Shown here: positions 7,987 to 17,043 of the stretch, piece after piece
How the letters are laid out: every line of letters begins with the position of its first letter
Numbering within the stretch: position 1 is the stretch's first letter
Virus record (IMG/VR): IMGVR_UViG_3300042878_001948
Coordinates: 1 to 45,755 of that record
DNA from: a virus
Length of the DNA: 45,755 nt
Reading direction: 5' to 3' (one strand)
Made by a program: the position numbers and the translations under genes
Notes under the pieces: generated by a model
The model's database searches: none
The model's input: only the letters and a program-made list of their open reading frames with translations
Told to the model about the DNA's origin: nothing

Positions 7987-9339
7987 TCAATCCTCATCAA
8001 CAAAGAACTCTATCTCTTTTTCATCAATTTGCGAGTTATAAAAATCTAAACACTTTTTATTTGTTTTTATTTTGTGTGGAGAAAAACTGAGTATTTTTAG
8101 TGAAGCCAAGTTACGCACTCTGCTCAATGCCACATACACTTGTCCAGCCGCAAATGCTTCGCTCACATCAATTTCTGCTCTATCAAGTGTACTGCCCTGA
8201 CTTTTGTGAATTGTTATTGCCCACGCAAGTTTCAGTGGCAGTTGTGAGCGCGAAGCCAATACAATCTTTTTCATATTACCAGTCAATGCATCATACTCGT
8301 TTTGCTTTATTTCCCATTTATATGTTTCAATAATTTGAGCACCACAAGCAAATTTTATATCAACATATGTATCATATACCTCGGTCACTGTGCCAACACT
8401 GCCATTGACCAATCCAAGTTTTGTATCCAGATTGACCAGCAAAATAACTTGAGCACCTTTACGCAATTCTAGTGTAGTTGGTGCTGGACAATTCTTATCA
8501 AAAAATTGACGCCACATATCACCGCCCGAATCAGATGAATGATAAAACTTACTTTGATTTTTTATCTTATACAACTCATCGTGGTTATATTTGCTTACAT
8601 CAATATTTTTACAAAACAGCTTTACTGGTTTGATGCCATCATCTGGAAACTTTCTGTTTATACAATCTGTAAGTAGTGTATAATCTTTAGCTTTCCCCAT
8701 TCGTATTTCATTTAGTAACTTAGCAAAGTCCGGTTCGTCATGCTGTCTTACAATTTCAGTCAAATGAATTGTTTTTACTTTAGCATCGCGCCATGCTTGA
8801 GAATCAAAAGCAAACTTTTCTTCATCAAAGTTCTTGAATACGGGTGGTAATTGCATGAAATCACCCACAAACACAACTTGAATACCACCAAAAGGTTTGT
8901 CTTTGTTTCTGATATATTGACAAACAATGTCCAGTTTATCAACCAAATCACTCTTGGCCATTGATATTTCATCTATGATGAGCACTTTGCTGTGCTTGAT
9001 ACGATTGACTGCCTTGTTATTTTCAGACACTTTATCAAGCAGTTCCATACCATGTTCTTCGGCCAATCCCATACCAGACCATGAATGCAAAGTTACTCCA
9101 CCTATATTTAGGGCAGCTACACCAGTTGTTGCAGTTTTCGCATAAAAAATTCCATTCAAATCGAGGAACTTGAATAAGAGACTGGCGCAATACGACTTTC
9201 CAACACCGGCGGCACCAGTCAAGAATATATTTCTTCCGGAGAAAAAATCCTTGAAGAACTTCTTTTGAAGAGTCGTCAAGTTTTTATACTCATTCAGTTC
9301 TTTGAAACTGGTGAACAGGGCGTTGGTTATTTTTGCCAT
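7987..9339 (-). CDS. Pif1/Dda-like SF1 DNA helicase
   Basis: The 450-residue protein has the superfamily 1B motifs in order: Walker A TGAAGVGKS (41-49), motif Ia KTATTGVAALNIGG followed by the Pif1-type TLHSWSGMG (83-91), Walker B VLIIDEISM (119-127), VGDFMQLPPV (158-167), and near the end AITIHKSQGSTLDRAEIDV and VYVALSRV. These are hallmarks of 5'-3' Pif1/RecD2/Dda helicases, which in T4-type phages act in replication initiation, fork restart and recombination. It has its own promoter 40 nt upstream of the ATG and is the only DNA-metabolism gene in the sugar block. Confidence 0.92.
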   Translation of the reverse strand: MAKITNALFTSFKELNEYKNLTTLQKKFFKDFFSGRNIFLTGAAGVGKSYCASLLFKFLDLNGIFYAKTATTGVAALNIGGVTLHSWSGMGLAEEHGMELLDKVSENNKAVNRIKHSKVLIIDEISMAKSDLVDKLDIVCQYIRNKDKPFGGIQVVFVGDFMQLPPVFKNFDEEKFAFDSQAWRDAKVKTIHLTEIVRQHDEPDFAKLLNEIRMGKAKDYTLLTDCINRKFPDDGIKPVKLFCKNIDVSKYNHDELYKIKNQSKFYHSSDSGGDMWRQFFDKNCPAPTTLELRKGAQVILLVNLDTKLGLVNGSVGTVTEVYDTYVDIKFACGAQIIETYKWEIKQNEYDALTGNMKKIVLASRSQLPLKLAWAITIHKSQGSTLDRAEIDVSEAFAAGQVYVALSRVRNLASLKILSFSPHKIKTNKKCLDFYNSQIDEKEIEFFVDED

Positions 9340-9351
9340 AGTAGAAAAGAT

Positions 9352-9379
9352 ACTATGAACATTTTTACCAAACAGTCAA
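9352..9379 (-). promoter_or_regulatory. Sigma70-like promoter of the helicase gene
   Basis: Minus strand TTGACT (9374-9379), 16 nt, CATAGT (9352-9357). The start codon at 9339 is about six bases from the predicted transcript start. The -35 box lies in an inverted repeat (9374-9398). Confidence 0.6.
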
Positions 9380-9398
9380 ACTATAATAAGTTTTGACT
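9374..9398. repeat. Inverted repeat overlapping the helicase promoter -35
   Basis: AGTCAAA (9374-9380) and TTTGACT (9392-9398) are perfect inverted arms separated by 11 nt. One arm is the -35 box of the helicase promoter; the other is an outward-facing TTTGACT on the plus strand. It may be an operator. The surrounding 9340-9442 interval holds no gene. Confidence 0.4.
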
Positions 9399-9442
9399 TT
9401 CAAACTTCTCATATAAACAGAATAACATTTTAACTATATCAA

Positions 9443-10309
9443 TTAAGTTATTATACCTATGATCTGGTCGGCTCGTTTTTCTGCTCTGTGATATAAATTA
9501 ATTTTTTTATAGATATTTTCAGATAAAACATTTCTTATATACTCGTTGTTTATCAAATATTTAATTTTTTCCGCAGCATCTTGTTCCGTATCATAATACA
9601 GTATGTCTTTACCATCAACAAACATGTCATATATTCCAGTTGCGGTGGATATGCGGTTTGTCACAACTGCCAGTTTACATCCACCCGCCTCAAATATTCT
9701 TCTAGTTATTTCATCCCATCTTGCGTATTGAAATGCAATAGTACCGCCATTGTAAAATTCGTTGTTTTCTTCAGCCAATGTTTTACGGTATATAAAATTC
9801 GAACCAAGGGCCGATGAAAGATATTTGGTGTATTTCTCGACACCGCAAGTAGTCACGCATATGTTTGATCTTGGTATAGTGCTATTGTGTTCAAACAGAT
9901 ATTCATCCCCCCAATGAGTTATCCAATGTGCATTTATTCCCATTTCAATATATTTCTTTTGGCACCTTATGTCCGGAGTATATATAGCGTCTGCAATTTT
10001 AGCTCGTTCAATTCCTTGACCAAATGTTTGCGGTTCATCGCCCATCTCAAGTACAATCTTTTTGTGACTGATTGTTCTCAATTTTTTCAACTGTTCATCA
10101 AGTGATTTTGAATTCCATGGCCAACTCACCCATATGAAATCGTAATTATTTGATACTATAAAAAATTTTTCCAGATCGCAATTCGCAGCATCGAATTTGA
10201 ATACATCAACACTGTGTCCAAGTCTTTTAAAAGCAAACGATAATCCAAGGGGGCAATTCCAATATTCTTCCACCGTTGAATCGCCATGCCATAACATTGC
10301 TATTTTCAT
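9443..10309 (-). CDS. GT-B glycosyltransferase (CgeB-like, family 1-type)
   Basis: 288 residues. The N-terminus (KIAMLWHGDSTVEEYWNCPL) begins a Rossmann-like domain; the C-terminal part QYARWDEITRRIFEAGGCKL, MFVDGKDILYYDTEQDAAEK fits the Glyco_trans_1_2 domain of CgeB-like GT-B enzymes. These transfer sugars from nucleotide sugars without a metal-binding DXD. It overlaps the next upstream gene, an epimerase, by four bases and is the last gene of the dideoxysugar-type operon. Acceptor unknown. Confidence 0.8.
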   Translation of the reverse strand: MKIAMLWHGDSTVEEYWNCPLGLSFAFKRLGHSVDVFKFDAANCDLEKFFIVSNNYDFIWVSWPWNSKSLDEQLKKLRTISHKKIVLEMGDEPQTFGQGIERAKIADAIYTPDIRCQKKYIEMGINAHWITHWGDEYLFEHNSTIPRSNICVTTCGVEKYTKYLSSALGSNFIYRKTLAEENNEFYNGGTIAFQYARWDEITRRIFEAGGCKLAVVTNRISTATGIYDMFVDGKDILYYDTEQDAAEKIKYLINNEYIRNVLSENIYKKINLYHRAEKRADQIIGIIT

Positions 10310-11130
10310 AAATTTTCAATTATTTTGTCCACAGCTTGAAAAGTAGTATATTTTTGTTTAAATCCCAAATTTCTTAATTTCTCACTGTCCATAAAAAAAT
10401 TTGGGCATTGTACTATTTGATGAAACTCGGGAGCATCAATGTATGTTATCTTGGTATTAGAATTTGTTTTTCTGCGAACATAATCAACAATGTCATTTAT
10501 ACTAGTACTTTCTTCTCCTCCAATATTATATATTTCATTAAGTTTACCCTTCTTAATTACCATATTGGTGGCGGTACACACGTCTTCCACATGAAGAAAA
10601 TTTCTATAATTATCTCCGTGGTATAAATTAATTGGCTCTCCGCGCACAACATTTCCAACTAGATACTCCAATGCATTTTTTTTGGTTCCGGCTTTGGCAT
10701 CTCCTCCAATAACATTGCACAATCTTAATATGCGATAATTCTTTTTAAAAGTTTTACAATAAGATTCTACAAGATCTTCCGCTGTCTTTTTTGTTATAGA
10801 ATAAAATCCCTTTGGATTGCAATAATCCGTTTCTTTGGCCGGATTATATTTTCCATATCCACTCCCGTAAACGAACCAACTTGATACAAAGTTGAATGTT
10901 CCATTTACATTTGGTAATACATCCACCAATTTATTGAGATTGGTATTTATATCCTTGTGAAGATCATCTAGAACATGATAATTATGAGTAGTACTGATTA
11001 GATACAACACATCTTTCATATCCTCGATTTTGTTTTCCTCTCTTGGTATAATTACAGTCTTATTTGGATACATTCTTGCGAAATTTCCACCAACAAATCC
11101 ACTTCCTCCAAATATGCTTAGTTTTTCCAT
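10306..11130 (-). CDS. Extended SDR (NAD-dependent epimerase/reductase)
   Basis: 274 residues with a nucleotide-binding GGSGFVG (8-14), the active-site region FVSSWFVYG (81-89), and the catalytic YxxxK at Tyr110/Lys114 (GFYSITKKTAEDL). Downstream signatures RLCNVIG and NFLHVEDV are typical of nucleotide-sugar epimerases, dehydratases and reductases. It lies directly downstream of the RfbH-like 3-dehydrase and overlaps it by 13 nt, so reduction or epimerisation of a 3,6-dideoxy-4-ketohexose (abequose, paratose or tyvelose type) is a reasonable inference. Substrate not proven. Confidence 0.85.
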   Translation of the reverse strand: MEKLSIFGGSGFVGGNFARMYPNKTVIIPREENKIEDMKDVLYLISTTHNYHVLDDLHKDINTNLNKLVDVLPNVNGTFNFVSSWFVYGSGYGKYNPAKETDYCNPKGFYSITKKTAEDLVESYCKTFKKNYRILRLCNVIGGDAKAGTKKNALEYLVGNVVRGEPINLYHGDNYRNFLHVEDVCTATNMVIKKGKLNEIYNIGGEESTSINDIVDYVRRKTNSNTKITYIDAPEFHQIVQCPNFFMDSEKLRNLGFKQKYTTFQAVDKIIENL

Positions 11131-12428
11131 GTTGACATTATATTGTTGATATGATCAAGATTTTCCGCAGATATGGTTGGCGCACATCCGACAAAGAATA
11201 CCAAATCCAATACTTTATTGGCGTCTGGATATTTACGATAGTCATCCAAATGCTTGTATCCATTATGCATCAACAGATTTCCCGCAAAATAGTTTCTAGT
11301 TTGAATACCGTTGGATTCTAGAAAAGTCACAAGCCTATGTTTAATTTCTCGGTTTTTGCAAATAACTGGTACGCCAAATGGAACCCACGTCGTTTCAGAA
11401 TATACTGCCGGAAAGCTCAAATCGTTTACATATGTTTGAAGTATGTTTTGTATCATTATGCGATTGTCATTTCTCAATTGGCATATACTATCAAGCTTTT
11501 TAAGCTGCTCCAATCCAATCGCAGCCTGCAAGTCTAATGGCTTTAAATTCCAACCAATACGATTGAATACATACTTATGATCAATGATCAATTCTGGAAA
11601 CTCGGGAATCCAATTTGAAAATCTCTTGTTGCATGTACCATTGCATAAAAGATTGGCAGCACCTACGCAATAACAGTCTCTTCCCCAAGTTCCAAAGCTT
11701 CTTGCCAAATCGACGATTTCTTGAATGTCCGAGGATACCATACCACCTTCCAATGTTGTGATTTCATGCGCTGGATAAAAGGAACAACTGGATACAACTG
11801 CGTACTCATTAAGATATTTGCCTCTCCACTTAGTTCCCAAAGAATCGCAGTTATCCAACAACAGTTTGATATTATGTTTCTTTGTGATTGCAATCAATTC
11901 ATCCATATTTGGAGGATTGCCAAGAACGGGACTGAGGAATATAGCTTTAGTTTTATCTGTTATTTTTTCTTCAATTTTTGATAGATCAAAGTTCAATGTT
12001 GACCACTCAATATCAACGAATGAAGGTTTTAAGTCATTATGTACGATTGCAGATACTGTGGTTGGAAATCCGACCGATGATACAATAATTTCGTCCCCAT
12101 CCTGCCATCCAAAATATTCTCTACAAGCTGCTATCAGCAAAAGATTGGCACTTGATCCGCTGTTACAAAAAAAGGAAAACTTATTATTGATATGTTTTCC
12201 AAATTCTCTTTCAAAACGAGCGCATACTTCTCCCGAAGAAGACCATTTACCAAATAGCAAGGTGTGAATTGCCGCGACTATTTCGGTATTATCAAAGTAA
12301 GGTCCGGAATAATACACTTTTTTCTTATCCTTGGCTGCAAGGTTGTGTGCGAACTTTGGAATATGGCCATGCTTTTTTGCCATTTCCTCCACGAATTTAG
12401 ATATTTCTATGCGTTGATCATTGTCCAT
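11118..12428 (-). CDS. rfbH: CDP-4-keto-6-deoxyglucose 3-dehydrase (E1/RfbH type)
   Basis: A 436-residue DegT/DnrJ/EryC1-fold PLP enzyme in which the usual PLP-binding Lys is His221 (SFYPAHEITTLEGG). Cys194, Cys252, Cys254 and Cys262 give the spacing C-x57-C-x1-C-x7-C, the [2Fe-2S] ligand pattern of E1. His replacing Lys plus this cluster separates E1/RfbH from sugar aminotransferases. E1 removes the 3-hydroxyl from CDP-4-keto-6-deoxyglucose in 3,6-dideoxyhexose biosynthesis and needs a reductase partner (E3), not seen here and perhaps supplied by the host. It sits in an operon with an SDR and glycosyltransferases. Length matches the family (about 437). Confidence 0.93.
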   Translation of the reverse strand: MDNDQRIEISKFVEEMAKKHGHIPKFAHNLAAKDKKKVYYSGPYFDNTEIVAAIHTLLFGKWSSSGEVCARFEREFGKHINNKFSFFCNSGSSANLLLIAACREYFGWQDGDEIIVSSVGFPTTVSAIVHNDLKPSFVDIEWSTLNFDLSKIEEKITDKTKAIFLSPVLGNPPNMDELIAITKKHNIKLLLDNCDSLGTKWRGKYLNEYAVVSSCSFYPAHEITTLEGGMVSSDIQEIVDLARSFGTWGRDCYCVGAANLLCNGTCNKRFSNWIPEFPELIIDHKYVFNRIGWNLKPLDLQAAIGLEQLKKLDSICQLRNDNRIMIQNILQTYVNDLSFPAVYSETTWVPFGVPVICKNREIKHRLVTFLESNGIQTRNYFAGNLLMHNGYKHLDDYRKYPDANKVLDLVFFVGCAPTISAENLDHINNIMSTWKN

Positions 12429-12430
12429 AA

Positions 12431-13159
12431 TTAATTGTAATTGCAGGTTTTATTGAATATTTCTTCCCAATTTATCACCGGACTCATATATTGAGGCTCG
12501 CAGTGTGTAGAATAACCAGGTAAAGGATTTATCAGTGTTCTACCTTCAGTCGCAAATTTAGCGAATTTATCGAAGTCTCTTGTAAGTCCACCCACAACAT
12601 CGCAGTATTTAACGTGAGTCGAATAATCTCGTCGCAGCGTCTTGCCAAGACACGCATATGTGTTCGTTGTGTTAGGAATTGTCTTCCAGTGAACGCTTGG
12701 CGTAACCCCAACTTTGGCTAATAGTTCCTCGTACATGGGAAAAAAATATTTATCATTGTGATCATATAGCGTTATATAGTCTACGTCAATAAATTTAAAT
12801 CCCTCTTTTAAGATTTTTGCCCATCCGATATTATGAAGATAGTCATCTTCAACAAAATATATTATGTCATCATCAGCAAAGTTTGATTCTGTCACGGTTT
12901 TTAGTAAATTAAGAAAACTCTTGCCATCGTTGCCACCATCTTTTTCTACGAGCTTGAACTTACCATTATACTTTTGGTTTTCTAAAAAATGTCCGCTACC
13001 GGATACAATGCCATCAAAACACACCGTGAGTTCACAGTCTTCATCCATTGTATTGAGGAAACTGTTGAAACATCCTTCTCTGGTAAAAAATGATGGTCTC
13101 GGTTTATTGGCCGAATTGCTGGAAAACTTACAGTGTCTTGCGAATATCTTAATTTTCAT
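12431..13159 (-). CDS. GT-A-like glycosyltransferase
   Basis: 242 residues. DDDIIYFVEDDYLHNIGWAK contains an EDD motif at the DXD position, preceded by a GGNDGKSFLNLLK segment that resembles the donor-binding region of GT2-like enzymes. The late CEPQYMSPVINW may complete the site. It is two bases from rfbH and overlaps its upstream gene by four, so it is cotranscribed. Family assignment is weaker than for the other GTs here; donor and acceptor unknown. Confidence 0.7.
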   Translation of the reverse strand: MKIKIFARHCKFSSNSANKPRPSFFTREGCFNSFLNTMDEDCELTVCFDGIVSGSGHFLENQKYNGKFKLVEKDGGNDGKSFLNLLKTVTESNFADDDIIYFVEDDYLHNIGWAKILKEGFKFIDVDYITLYDHNDKYFFPMYEELLAKVGVTPSVHWKTIPNTTNTYACLGKTLRRDYSTHVKYCDVVGGLTRDFDKFAKFATEGRTLINPLPGYSTHCEPQYMSPVINWEEIFNKTCNYN

Positions 13160-13917
13160 TCTATTTTAATATTCAAATATGGATATACGGTTTTGTATTC
13201 AAATTTAAATATCATATCCTTGCCACGAAATGGTTCACTAAACTCTTTTTCAACTAGTGAAGACCAATCCTGATCCTTGTTGTGACTCCAGCAGCTTACT
13301 TTCTTCAACATAGCTTCTTTGGAACGAACCCAAGAATAATGATGTATGAATGGCTTACCGTTATATGTGACATTTCTGGCACGAAGATGGGATGGCACAT
13401 AATCAAACACACCAGAACGTTCGTGTGGATGCATTATGAATTGGTCGTCAGTGAATGTTCCTTTTTGTACTAGCGCAATTGAATCCTGCCATTCATTGCA
13501 TTGATATTTGAAATCCCTGAAATAAAAGTAATTTGACAGCTTATAGCTCACCAATGGATTGATTTGTTGTTCTGTCCACCACGCATTAAATTCATTTGGT
13601 ACAATGATTTCATCAGTATCCAAGAACATAAAATAATCGGTCTCTTCTGGTGCAAGCATTGTGCCAATCTTTCTTGAAATATTGCAATGCCATCTGGATG
13701 ATTCATTTTTATTATATTCAAATTCAACAAACTCGGCTTTTGAATTTTCACTAGCGGACTTCAATAATAACTCTTGATCTTGTTCAGTTCCATCGTGAAA
13801 ATGTGTGCAAAATGGTACAATTACTTTGTGCGAAACTTTCAACGCAGCATCAATGCACGGCTTAAGAAACATATAGTCATTTGTGCAATAATTGATTACC
13901 GTTGTGATATTTTTCAT
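13156..13917 (-). CDS. Family 2-like glycosyltransferase
   Basis: 253 residues; TVINYCTNDYMFLKPCIDAA start, then EETDYFMFLDTDEIIVPNEF with a DTDE metal motif, and a C-terminal FIHHYSWVRSKEAMLKKVSCW. The pattern resembles the GT2/GT92-like group in which a DxDE motif binds the nucleotide-sugar metal. Overlaps both neighbours by four bases. Acceptor unknown. Confidence 0.8.
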   Translation of the reverse strand: MKNITTVINYCTNDYMFLKPCIDAALKVSHKVIVPFCTHFHDGTEQDQELLLKSASENSKAEFVEFEYNKNESSRWHCNISRKIGTMLAPEETDYFMFLDTDEIIVPNEFNAWWTEQQINPLVSYKLSNYFYFRDFKYQCNEWQDSIALVQKGTFTDDQFIMHPHERSGVFDYVPSHLRARNVTYNGKPFIHHYSWVRSKEAMLKKVSCWSHNKDQDWSSLVEKEFSEPFRGKDMIFKFEYKTVYPYLNIKIE

Positions 13918-14855
13918 TTAATGAATACTTCTTTAAATTTGTTTATAACATTCTTTGGTGAGAACTTGATTGAATAACAGTCCCACTCTACATCCTTTAC
14001 ATACGGTTTGTCAATTTGTAATAAATAAGAAAGTAGTTCTTCTTTATTTTTATATTTCAAAGCCTTGTCACCAAGCATATCAATGTGTGCTCGCATATAC
14101 CACCAATATGGTGCGTCATATGTGAATACAGGTTTGTTGAATGATGAAAATTCTCCAATCGCCAATCCAAAAGTTTCTCCGTCCGAACGTGCGTGTATCA
14201 TAGCATCGCACGTGTTGATAAACTTGCTTTTATATGACAGTTCCGGTTGAAATGGTATGAACTTGGCACGAGGGTGATCAACGAATGGCTTTGTGTTCAA
14301 GAATATAGCCCACAAGTCCGACCGCTTGTTCAATGCTTCAATCACAGCCGCTTGAGCATCCGGTACATCAAATTGTTCATATCCACCCAATCTTCCGATC
14401 ACAAACGCATTTTTAGGTACACCTAAATCATTATGCAGAGTTTCATTTGTTTTTGGCAGATTTATGATATGAGGAACCCACAGTTCCTTTTTGAAATATT
14501 TTGATAACCATTCACTCACACCAGCATACACATCTCCATGTGGTTCATGCATCTGAAACACACAATGAATACCCGTTTTACAATTTGTTGGCGTCAGCTT
14601 ATCGTCTGTGCCATACTTTATCATATAAAACAAATCTATCTTTTCTTTGTCTATGATGTATGGAATTTCGGATGTTTCTTCATACAAAAAACAACCAAAC
14701 TCACCATATTTGTCCATTGGATGTGTGGACTTTTTTTTGGAACTCACAATAAACGGTTCATGACCAAGAATATCTCGCAAAGCCAATGAATAGTCATATG
14801 GCACAGTGCCACAACCTCTATGATCCAATTGATCTACATGTATTCCAATCTTCAT
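13914..14855 (-). CDS. GT-B glycosyltransferase, family 1/4 type
   Basis: 313 residues. The N-terminus KIGIHVDQLDHRGCGTVPYD resembles the acceptor-side GT-B domain; FVIGRLGGYEQFDVPDAQAA begins the C-terminal domain, and HARSDGETFGLAIGEFSSFN is the E-x7-E-like donor-binding signature. Overlaps neighbours on both sides by four bases. It probably transfers a hexose or derivative within the same glycan as its neighbours. Confidence 0.85.
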   Translation of the reverse strand: MKIGIHVDQLDHRGCGTVPYDYSLALRDILGHEPFIVSSKKKSTHPMDKYGEFGCFLYEETSEIPYIIDKEKIDLFYMIKYGTDDKLTPTNCKTGIHCVFQMHEPHGDVYAGVSEWLSKYFKKELWVPHIINLPKTNETLHNDLGVPKNAFVIGRLGGYEQFDVPDAQAAVIEALNKRSDLWAIFLNTKPFVDHPRAKFIPFQPELSYKSKFINTCDAMIHARSDGETFGLAIGEFSSFNKPVFTYDAPYWWYMRAHIDMLGDKALKYKNKEELLSYLLQIDKPYVKDVEWDCYSIKFSPKNVINKFKEVFIK

Positions 14856-15595
14856 AATACATTCCTTCGTAGTTTATATATTTCATCAGGCATTGTTGCT
14901 TTATCAAGTTTTTCCCAATCGTCCCATATAGCACTGATGAATCTACCAGATATTCCATCACTCTTTTCAGACAACAACCATTCAATCAAATTTAGCATAC
15001 GAGATGGGTCGTCTCCTTGCGTAGACTGCTTTAGTGCTTTGTTGTACTCATCTTCACCAATCACACTCGGTCCTGCTTTGAGTGCTCCATCAATGATGTT
15101 TGTTTTTATTGCACCCGGTGCCACCGCATTTATATCTAAGTTTTGTTCTTCCAATGACATGCTTTCGACCAAACGAACCACCGCCGTCTTTGCTGCTGCA
15201 TAAGCAGAGAAATATGGTCGACCATTGGCAGAACCTCCGCCAGCCAAACATACAATCTTTGCTCTGTGAGATTTGTCCATGATGGGATAAAACGCACGAA
15301 TGGCATTATATGTTCCATTTAGATTCACTGATATAGTTTCTGCCCAAGCTTCTGCATCCGTTTTAGATGTTTTTCCAACTTCACCCTGCGTTCCTGCACA
15401 TGTTATTAGTGCATGTATATTTATATCGGCATCAAGAAAATATCTGGCCCAATCTTCAACTTGTTCATAGTTGGTTACATCACATTTATACTCCGAAGAA
15501 CGCGATAATCCATACACAACATGTCCATTGGACACAAGTCTGTCTGTCAACATCTTGCCAATACCTGCACTATTACCAGTTATTACGATGTTCAT
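14852..15595 (-). CDS. Classical short-chain dehydrogenase/reductase
   Basis: 247 residues, the standard SDR length. NAD(P) motif TGNSAGIG (6-13), ITCAGTQG in place of NNAG (64-71), and the catalytic Tyr132/Lys136 in YAAAK, with a nearby Ser. The fold is clear; the substrate is not. Placed between a GT-B enzyme and a UDP-sugar-dehydrogenase-like protein, it may reduce a keto-sugar intermediate. It overlaps the next gene upstream by 23 nt. Confidence 0.87.
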   Translation of the reverse strand: MNIVITGNSAGIGKMLTDRLVSNGHVVYGLSRSSEYKCDVTNYEQVEDWARYFLDADINIHALITCAGTQGEVGKTSKTDAEAWAETISVNLNGTYNAIRAFYPIMDKSHRAKIVCLAGGGSANGRPYFSAYAAAKTAVVRLVESMSLEEQNLDINAVAPGAIKTNIIDGALKAGPSVIGEDEYNKALKQSTQGDDPSRMLNLIEWLLSEKSDGISGRFISAIWDDWEKLDKATMPDEIYKLRRNVL

Positions 15596-16361
15596 CGTTT
15601 GATTTCTTGATTGATGGAATTAGATTTAATCCTAAATTAAATTTTTTGTCAAGTTCAATTAATGTATGAATTTCTCTGCCCAGTGTATCATTTGTATATG
15701 GACCGCCCGGTTTTAGATACGACAACTGTCCAATGCGTTTATCTGATTGTAGTCCCATTGACACTTCATTTTTGTCTGCGTGTGCTGCCTCACATACCTC
15801 GGCAATTTCATTGATAAAAGTGATGCTCAAAGCCAAAAAAGAATTTATGGCGTGCTTGATCATTTCCGCTGACTCCAAACCAACAAAAATAACTGGCTTG
15901 TTCAATGGAGCAAACAAATCTTCTATGGTCGCCAGTCCATAATTCTTTCTGTCGTCTGCTTGAGTTAAAGCACTTCCATCCAAACCAACAATGATGCGAT
16001 CTGGGTTCATAAAGTCGTTGATTGCTTTGCCGCGACGAAGATTTTCTGGCGAACAAGCAATTCGTAATTTTGGAAATGCATAAACAAGTTCTCGACATGT
16101 GCCAACTGGAATTTGAGATGACACCAGTACAATTGTACCTTCACTGGTATTTGGTAAAATGTTTCTCAATCTGTCAACAACAACTTGTGAGCTTGGCTTT
16201 CCATCGGCATCAACAGGAGTATCATAACATATCCAAACAATCTTCGACGCTTGCAGCTTCTCAATGTCAGTTTCATCAACATTCACTTTATGAAATTGTT
16301 CCATACACGCTGCCGTGATATATGCCAAATGACCATGGCCAACAATTGTTATATTCATCAT
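15573..16361 (-). CDS. UDP-glucose/GDP-mannose dehydrogenase-like protein, truncated, no catalytic Cys
   Basis: 262 residues matching the N-terminal NAD domain (ITIVGHGHLAYITA) and central domain (MIKHAINSFLALSITFINEI, with Lys169 and Asn173 conserved) of UDPG/GDPM dehydrogenases. The family's active-site GGSCFPKD segment reads GGPYTNDTLGRE here, so the nucleophilic cysteine is replaced (Thr at about 226). The C-terminal UDP-binding domain is absent; family members exceed 400 residues. It cannot be a normal two-step dehydrogenase. It may be a one-step oxidoreductase, a regulatory relic or a structural partner. Start may be the second Met (16358). Confidence 0.78.
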   Translation of the reverse strand: MMNITIVGHGHLAYITAACMEQFHKVNVDETDIEKLQASKIVWICYDTPVDADGKPSSQVVVDRLRNILPNTSEGTIVLVSSQIPVGTCRELVYAFPKLRIACSPENLRRGKAINDFMNPDRIIVGLDGSALTQADDRKNYGLATIEDLFAPLNKPVIFVGLESAEMIKHAINSFLALSITFINEIAEVCEAAHADKNEVSMGLQSDKRIGQLSYLKPGGPYTNDTLGREIHTLIELDKKFNLGLNLIPSIKKSNDEHRNNW

Positions 16362-16362
16362 A

Positions 16363-17043
16363 TTATCCTTGTCCCATATTGGCTTTTATTGACCAATTTT
16401 TGTTGTAGAATTCATTTTGTGCTCTCTGCCTGTCAATCGTTTTGTCATGAATAATAGACCACTCAACTTCTTTAGGAAGATGTGCCACAATAGATGCTCC
16501 CACAATTGTTTCGTGTAATGGTTTTTGCCATTGTATTCTTAAACTATTTTTATAAATACGAGATTGATAATCTCCATTGCCCCAATTTATAATAGGCAAG
16601 TCACCAAACTCCGATAATTTTGATATATGCCATCCCCAGTTTCTGGCATCATTGTCTGTGGCACCTCGTACAATATTGACTCGTGGAACTCTATACAATT
16701 CAACCGTTGGATTTGACTCTAGCAACTCGTGCATATTATTCAATAGTGCCGGATACAAATATTCGTCGGCGTCACATTGTACAATATAATCACCCACACA
16801 ACGCTTGCTGCCATAGTTCTTGTGCTCTGCAAAGTTTTTGTTTAGTGCATGTTGAACTACGGCGAACCCATAACTTTTTGCTTTGGCAAGAATTTTCTTT
16901 GTATCTTCGTTGTTTGAAAAATCGTCCAGTATAACAACTTCATCGTTTGGGGCAACAAAGTCTATATGAGTCTTGAGCTTCTCAATCAGTTGCAGAAGCT
17001 CAAGTGTCTCATTCTTGCAAGTTACTAAATAACTTATTTTCAT
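16363..17043 (-). CDS. Family 2 (GT-A) glycosyltransferase
   Basis: 226 residues with a clear GT2 layout: KISYLVTCKNETLELLQLI, DEVVILDDFSNNEDT, NKNFAEHKNYGSKRCVGDYI, then the metal motif CDADEYLYP. The order and the DADE motif match small GT2 enzymes such as lipopolysaccharide core transferases. Its ATG overlaps the stop of the upstream GT by four bases; it lies 1 nt from the next gene. Acceptor unknown. Confidence 0.88.
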   Translation of the reverse strand: MKISYLVTCKNETLELLQLIEKLKTHIDFVAPNDEVVILDDFSNNEDTKKILAKAKSYGFAVVQHALNKNFAEHKNYGSKRCVGDYIVQCDADEYLYPALLNNMHELLESNPTVELYRVPRVNIVRGATDNDARNWGWHISKLSEFGDLPIINWGNGDYQSRIYKNSLRIQWQKPLHETIVGASIVAHLPKEVEWSIIHDKTIDRQRAQNEFYNKNWSIKANMGQG

